In this document: positions 22,881-33,765 of the stretch, in pieces
Layout: every line of letters starts with the position of its first letter
How positions within the stretch are numbered: position 1 is the stretch's first letter
From: Nautilus pompilius
Taxonomy: Eukaryota; Mollusca; Cephalopoda; Nautilida; Nautilidae
Length of the DNA: 64,000 nucleotides
NCBI GenBank assembly: GCA_018389105.1
Contig: JACATO010000989.1
Location: 558,001-622,000, forward strand
Direction of reading: 5' to 3'
Position numbers and translations under genes: made by a program
The notes under the pieces: generated by a model
Seen by the model: the letters and a program-made list of their open reading frames with translations, nothing else
Told to the model about the DNA's origin: nothing
Databases searched by the model: none

Positions 22881-25800
22881 AAATTCTTAATTTTAGTGGA
22901 AACTACACGTCTAAACATTTTTAAAAAACTAGACTAGACAAAATTTAGGGCAGAAAGGACTTTATGTAAATGTTAAAAGCTTCCAGGCAGCATGCTATCT
23001 ATAGCTATAAACAGATTTAGGATTCTAAATACTAGGGGTGTTAAAATGAAACTCCATCTTCAGGTTTCATTTGAACATTTCTAGTGAATCACTCACTTTT
23101 TGGATTATCTCTGTCTAGATTTAATTCATATCCATAAGGCCTATAACTTTAAGTTGGTGTATCAGTAGGTATGTAAAAATGAGGCCAAAGGGAAGAATGG
23201 CTTTAAAGATTTTGGTAAGTTTGCTCATTACAGGGCAGTTGGGTAGCCACTATGGCTTAGGCAAGGATCCCAAGAAGGAATCCCAGTCAATTTGATTTTA
23301 AACTGCTTTACACTTTTATTATTCTTTTGCTGATAGTATTTTCTTTTCTTTTTAATATCCAGCCATGCTGATATTCCAGCAAATCGTCGAATATAGATAA
23401 TGGATAACTCGGAATTTTTTTTTTTATGTTCACACGCATTATTTCATGGATGACTTCTTGGGAGAATGTATCAGGGCGATAATAGAGAGTTGGTAATTAG
23501 TTTACTGGTGCTGGATTCCTTAATCAACTTAAAAATAAGTTGGTCATATTGCCATACTTGCTTGTATTAATATTCTTGGTTATAGTTATTCACTTAGGAT
23601 GTAAGTGAGCCAATAAATTTTAAATTCTAGTCAGCAAAATCTTACTTTATTAAATAGAATAAACTTGAGTATAATAATCATCAGCTTTCCAGTGTCCACT
23701 ATTTTTGCTTGTCTTGTCTTATTTCCTCGCTAACCACTAAGTTTGGAAACACCGGGTGGATGAATTTGTTCTTTCTTAGTTGTTAAGTTTTTAATTCAAA
23801 TGAGTAAGATTTTGTTCAGTTGTTCACTTCCTTTTGGTGCTGTCATTGAAATTTTTCAGTTTTTACATTCTTACACTGAGTATTTTTCTGCTTTCAGTGG
23901 CATCAGCTATAAGAATTTATGCTAATTTGAGGAAACTGTTGCTTCTCCCATTAAGTATGAAGTTTTCTTATAGTTCATATTCTGTGGGTTCTCCCTTTTC
24001 TGTTGTCTAGATTGGGCACCAAATGAATTGATGAGTAAATATCATCTTTCATGATGATCAGAGTAGGCACAAGACCAAGTAGGTTGCATGAAAGTAATCA
24101 TATTTACAGAGTGCATGATTAAAAATCATTGTCTTGTACGTGCTGTGGATTGATTCTCTAGGAGCCGGACTTTTAGGTGAAACCATAATTGATACTTTTA
24201 ACAATCTCCTATCAAAAACATGGAATAAGAATTTATTTTTTGATTTTTTTGTTTGTTTGTTTGTTTGATTTATATTTTTTTCTTTCTTTCTGAGAAGCAT
24301 TAGTAAGAAAATGTTTTCAGCTGTTGGTGTTTTAATAAAATGTAGGAAGAAGCAAACTTGAAGGAAATTTAATTATATATCATGTTTATGGGAAATTCTG
24401 CTCTTGCAGTGTTTCAGTGTTGGGTGACTGCTTATTGAAAACTCTCAGATGTTTCTCATCTAAGAATTCCTGCTTTTTGGGCTGAATTTTCTATTTAACT
24501 GGTTACAAATTACAATTTTGTCAGGTGTATGATCTACACTTATTTATAATGGTCATAATTAACAACTGGCGGGATTTCGTATTTACTAGTCTAGTGAAGA
24601 CTTGTAGAGTTAATCTTTCCATGATATTTACTGGTACTTACCTAGAAACATGGATTTTATAAGACATTTACTGATGAAGAAGGGATTCGCATAATGTTTA
24701 CTGAAAGATAAAAGATGTACATGATCTGATGAAAAATGACTATTTATTCAGTCCTTACACTAAAAAAAAAATATCTATAGTTTGTAAGTATCTTAAAAAT
24801 TTTGTAAAAGCGAGTTTTATAAGAAAACTTGTAAAGAAAACATTTTTACCAAACAATATTCAATGATGATGTAAAATAGTTAGAGGTGGAAAAAGTATGG
24901 CCTTGTCAAATTCAGGCCTGGGCAGAAAAAAAGGTAAGTTTACTATAGAAATGTATAAGATGTGAATGTGGAAAGAAGAACAGTGATTTATTATATTAGA
25001 AATAATATGACAGTGGTAGTTTAAACTGTCTAACTGATGGTAATTACATGGTGAAATGATGCTTTTTTCTTTTTTTCTTTCTCTATACTGTGACTTTCTT
25101 TAGTTGCTACCATAAGTGTATTTCTGGTTTGCTTTGTTTGGATGCTGCAATAAGAGCGATGTTTGAGAAACCAGACCGTTTTTGAAGACTTTTTTTTATG
25201 CTTAGCTTTTTATTTGAAGGGAGGGGGAGTTTAAAACTTCTGAAGGAGGGTTTGATCTTTGGATGAATTGCCAGGTGGCTGCAAAAGATGGAAGAGCAAC
25301 AAGAACAAGAAAAAATGTTATGATATTTTTCGATAAAGGTTAATCTAAAAAAAGTTTTTCTACAGATGACTGATATACTAGGGACAGTCAAATAAAACTG
25401 AGCCGGATATAATTATGGAAATTCTGTTTTCAGCTGGGTTACATTTGAACATCCCTGGTAATGACTTGCTTCTGTTAACAGGAAGAGAAATGATACCTTA
25501 TGTATTTTGAGAGAAGACTCTATGGTTGGGTGCATTATATGGACATTGAGCAGTATGTGTGCTTTAAATATATTTCACAACTCAGCGAATTATTTAAATT
25601 ATAAATAGAAATAAAAAAATACAATTTTTGTTCTAAGACGCATTGCATCATCAGAAATGGTTCTACCACATGAAGGCGACTCCATCATTCTTTTCTAAAT
25701 CTGTGGTGGTCGTGTTGCTTATTTTATTACAGTGCGGTGGCTTTTGATTTTACAGAATTGAAGAATGCCCTGCTTTGTGCCCCTTTTTATAAAGGAAATG

Positions 25801-26399
25801 GTGTAATATTTCAAGATGATAAAGGTTTTTAAAGGTTGGTAATACAGCTTTAAAATGCATTCCTCTTTAATGAGAGATATTTTTTTTTTGGCAGGTTTGA
25901 AGCTGTTTAAAAATCTTATTCACTAGTGATCTTTTTAATCAATTTTTTTTTGGTTGTTTTTTTTAAAATTAATTCCTTTTATTTATTTATTATTATTATT
26001 ATTATTATTTCTTTTTAAAAAAAATTATACATATTTTTTTTTTTTTTTTACAAAACCCCTAATGGATATTATTCACCAAAATTTTCTAATTTTCTCCTTT
26101 TTTGTTTGTTTTATCACATGCGAAAGTGAACTTCTTTTGATTTGCTAATTTAATAAATATTTTTAAAGTTAAATAAAATATTTAATTATATTTTCTGTAA
26201 TTTATTTATTTTTCAATTTAGAGAAATCTTTGATTTTTTTTTTTTTGTAGGAAACTATTTCATTTTTTTTTCGTTTTTTTGTTGTTGCATTGATTGATGT
26301 TTTTTTTCCTTCTTACCAACTTTGTCTTTGTTTTTCATGTTCTGAAAAGTAATAGTTACAGATCCCTGCAATAATAATTGGAACATCAGCACAGACAGA
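22881..26399. other. Mostly unassigned AT-rich sequence
   Basis: No gene recognised. Contains a (GTTT)n run near 24249-24268, a TTA run near 25989-26010 and several long T runs. Open frames at 24058-24300, 25107-25391 (minus) and 25954-26148 (plus) are low complexity or have no recognised domain. The small fold-back sequence at 25379-25460 is listed separately. Confidence 0.45.
25379..25460. repeat. Small fold-back element
   Basis: The left arm ctagggacagtcaaataaaa and the right arm, read on the other strand, ccagggatgttcaaatgtaa match at about 18 of 26 positions when extended, with roughly 30 bases between them. TA lies at the outer edges. The arms resemble ends of mariner-type elements, so this may be a tiny non-autonomous element. 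A related single end lies at 57949. Confidence 0.4.
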
Positions 26400-26432
26400 A
26401 AAGTTGAGTTTGTCCGCATGATTTTCAGATCC

Positions 26433-26522
26433 AAATGGCGTCGCTGCTATAACATAGGCTGCTGAGGGAGTCGAGAAATTAATTGGCCGATCCAACTCTG
26501 TGTCGGTCTAGGCGCCATATTG
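26433..26522. promoter_or_regulatory. Two YY1-like motifs in a CpG-containing stretch
   Basis: aaatggcgtcg at 26433-26443 and, on the minus strand, caatatggcgcc at 26511-26522 both fit the YY1 core AAnATGGCGnC closely. The interval 26410-26520 has many CpG sites for this window (gtccgc, gtcgag, gccgat, gtcggt). YY1 sites often sit just downstream of transcription starts, but there is no exon here that I can recognise. Confidence 0.35.
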
Positions 26523-27799
26523 CCATCTACCTTTTACTGTTTCTAGGTGTCGGGAATTAATAACTTATCCATTTAGGGAGAGGATGGTGTAGCCACTGCA
26601 CACCGATGTGTTTTCCACCTGCAGTGACAACCCCCTCCCTCCCCCCGTTTTTTAACTGATGCAGCATCAGAAGCAGTGAGCTGATTCATTGCGCCATGGT
26701 TCCTGCATACTTGTGTATGCTAGTTGTTAGTAAAGCGAAGCCATCGACAACATGATATTAATAATGGTCCTGGTGCAATATCCATATTGGCAGTTTCCAG
26801 TCTCCAGATACAAGTCAGACCCACACCAGTTTACATCCTCTGGATGCATGAGTCTGGAAAAAGGTTATTCTTTGACCACTGGGTGTGATTAGCTGCCATC
26901 ACAGCAGGTTTGGAGACTTGTTGTGGTATGGGGTAAAACCACTATAACTTGGAAATCATGGAATGAACTATGGTTGTTCCCCTGGGCAACCTTAATATTA
27001 ATGCGGCTGAGCATTTATGGGAACATTTTGATATACAGATTCATTTAATTCTTTCTTTTACTTATTTTAATAACTTAGAGGTTATACTCTCAGAATGTTT
27101 GAATAATTAATTAATTAAAAAATTTATAATTGGTTTTATGCATACAAAAAACTATATGTATTGCTATTAATTTCCTCATCCCATTTGTTCAGCATACAGA
27201 CACTATAGTTAACTGAACGTATTGCCAAATTCACTGTACAGATCTTGTTTTAAATTACTTAACTAGATGCACTCACCTGTATAATTGAAAAGTATAGACA
27301 TTTTCTTTAACAAAGAAACTGGAATTATATCTAAGCACATAAAACATATTTAAAACACTAGTATAATCGTTAAATAGGAAAATAAAACATCATTAAGCTT
27401 ATTTGTAGCTTTGTATTTAGTTTTAAAAAAGAAAAACAAATATTGTCAATTCTAACATTCTCCTTTCTGTTATTAACATTATCTTATATGGGAAATGAGA
27501 ATTTGACTTCTGTATGTATGTTTTCAAGGTTTCCAATTACTATACAGGTGTTTTCCTCAAATGGTTAAAGGACATTTTTTGACTAATGCAGACTTGTTCA
27601 CAACAGTCTGGAATGTAAATAACTATCAGCTATACATTTGGTATCTATATGATCTTTTTTACACATACAAGCTGAGATTGCACACTTTGGGTATTTTGTA
27701 GGAAAGAAAGCACTAATGTTTGGTTTATTTAGAATTCTAGAGATTTTTATCATTAATTAATAGAATAAAAGAGCATGATTTAACTTCAGTTAAAGGTCT
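26523..27799. other. Unassigned sequence, partly GC-richer
   Basis: The piece 26570-26990 is GC-richer and looks like an old dispersed repeat (note the C run near 26630-26646), but I could not match it to anything else in the window. From 27000 to 27800 the sequence is AT-rich and shows nothing. Confidence 0.4.
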
Positions 27800-29100
27800 G
27801 TTAATAATTTTATCAGAATAAGAATACAAAATCATCATTCTCAAATTTGAAAGGTTCATTAAGGTTAGAGCACAGTAATCCAAGCAAGAGAGTGATTGCT
27901 TTGAAAATCTAAATAATTATGTGGGTATCTTTCTCACAGTCTGTTAGTTTCTACAAAAAAAATCTTGAGAAGTTTTGTAATTTGCACATCCAGAAAAGAA
28001 AGCAAGTTACTGATATCTTTCCCTGTGGTAAATTGTATGAGATTAAGATGAGAGAGAAACTACTGTGAGAATCATTATTGTGTAGCCATACAACAAAAGT
28101 ATCATCAGCATATAAAGTTTGGGTTTAAAGTGGAATCTATAAGTAGCTTTTTAAAAAAAAATAGGCTAATATTGGTGATAGAGATGAATTCATGACTGCT
28201 ACTCCTTTCTTTAGGCAGAACCAAGTGTTCCAAATGAGGTACAAATGTGAGAACAAAAGGTGAATTAAATTTGTAATGTGTTTAGGAGAGAGATGTTTTT
28301 TTAGGTACAGTTTATTATCACATGATAACCTTTTAAAAAGAACTTAAGTGGTTTCATCACTTGGAATTTTAGTGAACAAAGATAACATCGAAACTCAAAA
28401 AGCTTTTCTGAAGAATGTAACTATCTTGTTCAATTTTGTATTTAAAGTAAAATGAATTCTTTACAAAAGACTGGCCAACAAGAGGAGAGATGATTGAACC
28501 CAAATATATTTTGCGAGTTGAAGTAGTAAATCAATATTACTGAAAACGGGGCTGAATGGTACAACAGCTTTAACCTTTGTGCTGTAAAATGATGTGGATT
28601 AAATTCATCAATGGGTCTCTCTTTGCTTTTTAAGCTTTTTAGTGATTTTGATGCTAACCTCTTGAAAGCACGAGTCAGCCTTGGTTTTCTTGTTTATAAG
28701 CACGAAAATCCAACAATGAACTGATTTTAATTTTGTAGTCTATTCTGTTTAGAACATTGGTGGAATTTTCTTTATCAGCTGGAATTATCACATTGCTGAA
28801 TTTAGATTTCAGTTGTTTAATGTCTGTATGTTCATCTTTGGATAAGTTAGAGAGAAGTAATTCTGATTTGTGACAAACTTAAGTTGTTCTGGTATTAATT
28901 TCCATGCCAGTCAAGACAGCCTCATTGTTGCTAAATGTCTAGATTTGGTAAAGGTCTTAGATTTACAGAAAAATCTCAGAGCTTTGTTATGGATGGACAG
29001 TTCTTTATGATGTTGTTGTTAAAGTTTTATCAGAAAGATTTACCACATTTTTAATGTTAGAGCTAAGAGGAGTCAATCTATCTGTATGTTTGTTTTATTC
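27800..29100 (-). pseudogene. Penelope-like retroelement, reverse transcriptase relic
   Basis: On the minus strand the blocks of a Penelope-like reverse transcriptase appear in order: NVVNLSDKTLTTT near 29055, VIIPADKENSTNVLNRIDYK near 28790-28730, SPLVGQSF near 28480, LFTKIPSDETT near 28370, GVAVMNSSLSP at about 28205-28173 (usually GVAMGSPLSP), YADDTFVVW near 28112-28086 containing the catalytic Asp pair, and LLSFLDVQIT near 28005-27975. Penelope-like elements copy RNA into DNA, and many carry a GIY-YIG nuclease at the C terminus; I see no nuclease here. Stops and frame changes are frequent. The motif between residues KQEN and SPLVGQ is missing where a SINE-like piece sits (28543-28665). 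Assignment to the Penelope class rather than another retroelement is by motif style only. Confidence 0.8.
28543..28665 (+). mobile_element. Possible SINE inserted in the Penelope relic
   Basis: ggctgaatggtacaacagct looks like a tRNA A box region, and ggattaaattcatc about 45 bases on is a weak B box. The piece occupies the place in the Penelope relic where the reverse transcriptase block around the first catalytic Asp should be preceded by a Pro- and Lys-rich segment. The head is degraded, so the call is tentative. Confidence 0.4.
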
Positions 29101-32100
29101 GTTACATTGTGGTTTTCAATCAGATTTCCTGATTTCATCTGTATTTAGTGGAAAGAAAGATTTTGTTTAAACGTTTGTAAGAAACATCCAATCTTAGAGA
29201 AAAGTGTGATTGTGAAGTATTAAAATTGATAGCATCTTTAATTTGGCTTACACATCCACCTAGCATATTCTTGTTTATGGAATTTAGATTGTTCGCAAGT
29301 TTCAGTGCATTGGAATGATAGATTAATCAGCAGATAGTGGATCTATAAACTTTTAGGAACAATATCGTGAACTTCTCAATGACAGAGAAAAACTAAACGA
29401 AAGCACAGCTTTATTACAAATGAGTTTTTATTCTTGTTTAAAGATTATACTATTACCATGAAATACTATGCAAGTACCAAAAAGATATTTAAAATGGCTT
29501 TTCTAATAATAGTATTACTAGTCATATAATAGGGGAGACTGGGGATAGTTGTTACAGCATCATACACTCTTAATTAAATGTATACATGAAGCTATAATAA
29601 ACATAATATCCTATGACCCAAGGTTATTTATGCATCTAGCCCTGTAACAATTAGCACTGATTGCCTCTAGTAAAGTCTTGCTATATAATAGTAAGTAGCC
29701 TGTTTTAATTTTCAGTCTATACTAATCTAATATTAACTTTTACTTTTTACTAATTGTTTATTATAAACTCTTACTACATAATAATTGTCTGGTATGAAAT
29801 TTTACTTTGTGTAGTCTAATATTATCTTTGCTACTTCCTTATACCATAGTACTAATTTTTACTACATAATAATAATGGATTAAATTTTACTTCAAATTAA
29901 CTTTTGTTTTTTACCAGTAATATTAATTTCTACTTCACCACTTCACCACTAGACATTTATTTTAAATAATTAAAGTTATATCTAGCATATATATTGTGCA
30001 CACATCCTTGGCTTTTATTTTGTTTGAAGAATTTTAATTCACTTTTTAAATGAGTATAAGATGTGTGGCCTAGTGTCTTTTGGCAAAAAGTGAAGAAGGA
30101 TCTTTGTGAGATTGTTTGGTCACAGATACTGTTTTTGCTAAGAATAAAGTTAGAACTTATTTGGAATTTTTTTTTCCCTCAACTGGAACTGTATTTTAGT
30201 TTTTCTGTTGTTTTCAGTTAAAAAGCATATATTTTAAAGCAAATAAATTATTTTCTGATAGAAGATTTCACAGAATGGGCATTTCTTATAGTTAGCATAC
30301 AGATTTTCCTGACAATGTGGAAGTGAACTGTCAGTTTTATTTGCATAATAGGAAATGAAACAACCTATTAGTGGAGAACAAATTTAAAGCTGTTTAATAT
30401 GGGTACATTGCTCTAATTAATTTCCAAATTTGTAGAGCTGCTGACTTCATAATTTGAAAAGAAATGTTAGCAAAAAATTTTTAAATTGTGGCCTATTGAC
30501 ATAGGTAACTTAAAACCCAGTAGCACCTATTGATAACTTTGCTTTAGCGGTACAGAAAGTATTCTCTAATATCAGGAGATTTAATGCAACTTTTTCATTT
30601 GTTCCTTGATACCTGTTTATTATTCTGTTTCTACGTGATGCATGTCCTCCTGTATTTTCTGAACAGTTAAGTAATATTAGTTTGTTTCAATACATTCTTA
30701 GAATTTTCTTCACTCTCATCAATTATTTCTCTTTCTTCCCCATTGTTTCTATGTAGCGGAGTCCATATAAATTAATAATTAACTGACAGTCTTACCTGGT
30801 GAAAACTATTGAATTCAGAAAAAAAGCTCCAGACAGCAGACAAAATCTAACTTACTGATAAGAGCTGGTTTTTGAAAAAGATTCTGCCATGTTTATTTCA
30901 TGTATTTTCTTTTTCTTTCTCTTCGGTTTTGATAAGTTTACCAGTTTGTTAGGGTTGGCAATTTTGACTAAATGTAATAATTGGAAGTAAACTAATAAAT
31001 TCTAGGTTTGCTACTCTCTTCACTAATGCCAGCACTGCATCTTAAACTTAGCATTGCCATTGACTTGGAGTCTTATCTTTTTTTTCCTTGCTCATCGCCT
31101 AATATGGAAAATAGTTTGATAAACAAGTAGATTTTGGGATAGTAGAAGTGTACCAAAGCTCTGAAGTTTAACCTAATATCTCTTTTACTAGTTTGACTTT
31201 GAAAAAAACAAACAAACTGATTTATGGCAGTTTGGTACTTAACCAAAGCCATATGAGTACAGACACGACTCCAGTCAGGTATCTTTTATATATCAGTGGT
31301 GGCCTCTACTGGATGAAAAATTTTCTACACAAAAGCTGAATGTAATGAACCACATACTTCATCAACCATGGCTTAGATGATGTGGTACTAATCACTTTCA
31401 TGAAGATAATGTATTCTTGTGGACTCTCTTTTTTTTTTTGGTGGGTCATTCTGACATGGTATTATGATGGCTGGAAACTGCTTCCTTTGCTGATATAGAT
31501 CTTACAAAAACACTATTGTACTCAGTGAAAAGTCTAGAAACATTACCCATGGCAGTACAAGCTTCAGAATTTGCATGCCTGTGATCAAGAGCCTGAAACA
31601 TATGCAGTAAGTAAAACAGAGTGCATTTGTGTCTACAAGGAAGCTTTAAAGTTGTAATATAAAGCTTCTTTTTTTTTTTTAGAAGAATTAATTGCTCTGT
31701 AAATCTGTTTTGTTTCTTCTTTTGGCTGCCTTTAATTGTTGTTCGTTTTTGAGGTGAAGGCCAAGTGGGCTTTTATGTGCATCAAATTTGATTTATATGT
31801 ATACTTTAGCTTTAAGTAGATATGCTTGGTTGTCATTTGGCAATATCAGCCTTGTCAGCTAGTGAGGGACATATGAATGATAAAAGGCATGCTTGGAATC
31901 AGTGTTTACTGCAGAGGAAATGGAGAAGCTCCCATTTTGACTTTGATGTCATTGAAGTCATACAACATCCAACCTGATCAATAACATTAATTCTCTCTTT
32001 TCCTTTTATTCATTATTATTATTATTTGTAGTAGTAGGGAAGTGATTGTATTATTGGTTAAACGAAATAAGATCTCTTATAATTTTAAAACTTGAAATTT

Positions 32101-32214
32101 TAATGTGTTGTAATGTGGGAATTGGCTAAATATACATGTTGTTTACCATTATCTGTTTGTCTGTCTGTAATTGGCATAGCTCTTTATGAGCCATTGTGAA
32201 CATATCTTGCCAGT
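29101..32214. other. Unassigned AT-rich sequence
   Basis: No recognisable coding region. Contains the degenerate tandem repeat at 29676-29955 and T runs near 30165, 31427 and 31667. Nothing else was assigned. Confidence 0.5.
29676..29955. repeat. Degenerate tandem repeat, about three units of ~90 bp
   Basis: ttactacataataat occurs at 29771 and 29859, and a weaker version, ctatataatag, lies near 29683. Each is followed by related text such as aaattttactt and ctaatatta. The unit length is about 88-90 bp. AT richness makes spurious similarity easy, so confidence is limited. Confidence 0.4.
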
Positions 32215-32517
32215 ATTTCGTTCTGGACCATGAATAGTGGTTACTTGAGTGGTCGGGTTCTTCCAAGATGGTAAGTGTCACCGGTACTTTTTTTCTGCCA
32301 AACTAACCTATCAAACGTTTCTACTGGAACTTTTCATTTTTTAGATGTGGGAGGCAACTGGAATACTTGTAGGAAACCAAAGTGGCTGGTTGATAGAGAA
32401 GAGAGAAAATATCATGCCAGAGAAGTTTGCTAAACCAATCTGTGCTGATCAGAACTTGAACTCTGGCTTTTAGTCAGGGTGCGCTAGTAGCTTAACCACT
32501 AGCCCACTGGCTGACAT
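32215..32517 (-). mobile_element. tRNA-derived SINE
   Basis: Read on the minus strand from 32517, gtgggctagtggttaagcta is a clear A box region and gagttcaagttctg a B box. The body includes gtttcctacaagtattccag and catctaaaaaatgaaaag, shared with the other SINE copies. It lies only 60 bases left of the Tc1-like element at 32577. Confidence 0.72.
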
Positions 32518-32576
32518 GTTTGTTATCATTATAAATGTGTTCAATCTATAATGTGCCCTCATTCTATTAACACATA

Positions 32577-33763
32577 CAGTATTGGGAATAATTATGGAAA
32601 TAGGAAAACCTGGGTATAAAATAAATTATGTGATAGTATCACACTTCATTTGTAAAAATGAATGCCATACCTACAGAAAGACTATAAAAGTGTAGGCAGT
32701 AATATTATCATAGTGTGTAAAATACTGTGTGTTTGTAGGAAGAAAATTTCACACAACAATTATATTAAAATTGTAGCTTTATGCAGAAAATTGCAGCTGG
32801 ACATCATGTTTCAGTTGTATGCAAGTGGAACTGTTGACTACAATAGACATGGTTGAGGAAGAAAGACCAAACTCTCCAAAAGGGATAAGTACCCCAGGGT
32901 ATGTTCTCTACATGATAGATGACAAATCAGTAGAGATCTCATGATCTAGCTACAAGTATGGGTGTTAGCATTTCTTCAAGAACAGTGAGGTACACATTGG
33001 CGCATAATGTTTCATTGGATGTGTAGCTGCCCCAAAAGCATTTGCTGAGCAAAACCAAAAAATGGCAAGGTTGAAATGAGCAGCAGAAATGAAACATTTG
33101 GATCTCCAGACTTTGAAGGTGCTCTTTACAGATGAATCAAAGTTTGAAACATCTGACAATAATCAATGGTACTTTGTTTGAATTTGGATTTGGGAATGGT
33201 ATAGTAGTCAGAGTACAGAAACTTTGCATAAAATCAAAGGTATGCTAATAGTTGAAAGGTACAAGCAGGTTCTCATCCATCATGCCATTCCCTTAGGAAG
33301 GCATCTCATTGGGCAGGGTATTCATCATCAAACATGACAGTTTTTCACCACATTGGCTATATGCTTTGGGTCACTATCTGGAATTTAAAGAGGCTGATGG
33401 AACACTCACAAAGATTCCCTGGTCCACAAAAAAATCTTGATATATACATCTTTGAGGCTATATGGAGTGTATGGTTATTGAGAAAGTTAATGGCAGCCAA
33501 ATACTTTAGATAGATTGTGGAAAGTTCTGAGGGACATGTGGAACAACATTTCATAGTCATACATTATAATTATAATTACAATTGGTATGGGAGCATGAAA
33601 ACAAGGCATCATAAGATAAAAGGTTTACTTACCAAATACTAATGCACCATACAATGTGTTTATTTTGTTTTGTATATTTTCTATAATAATGCATTGTTTA
33701 TGTATTATATATGTCTCTTGGTTGCACATATCTTGTATGTTTCCATAGTTATTTCATATACTG
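32577..33763 (+). mobile_element. Tc1-like DNA transposon, nearly full length (copy B)
   Basis: Left end cagtattgggaataattatg after TA (32575-32576); right end, read on the other strand, cagtatatgaaataactatg before TA (33764-33765). The ends match those of copy A at 440-1392, and so does most of the interior, so both belong to one family. At 1187 bp it retains the middle part that copy A lacks. Confidence 0.9.
32725..33640 (+). pseudogene. Tc1-like transposase, broken
   Basis: Near 32760-32850 the frame KIVALCRKLQLDIMFQLY... corresponds to the N-terminal paired-like DNA-binding part. Near 33115-33165 KVLFTDESKFETSDNNQW is the first catalytic block (FTDESKFE) with its Asp intact. The second block near 33330 is degraded to KHDSFSPHW, keeping the Asp. 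The third, near 33400-33470, reads in pieces and lacks a clear catalytic acid. Stops in every frame show the gene is dead. Copy A keeps a better second block and copy B a better first block. Confidence 0.8.
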
Positions 33764-33765
33764 TA

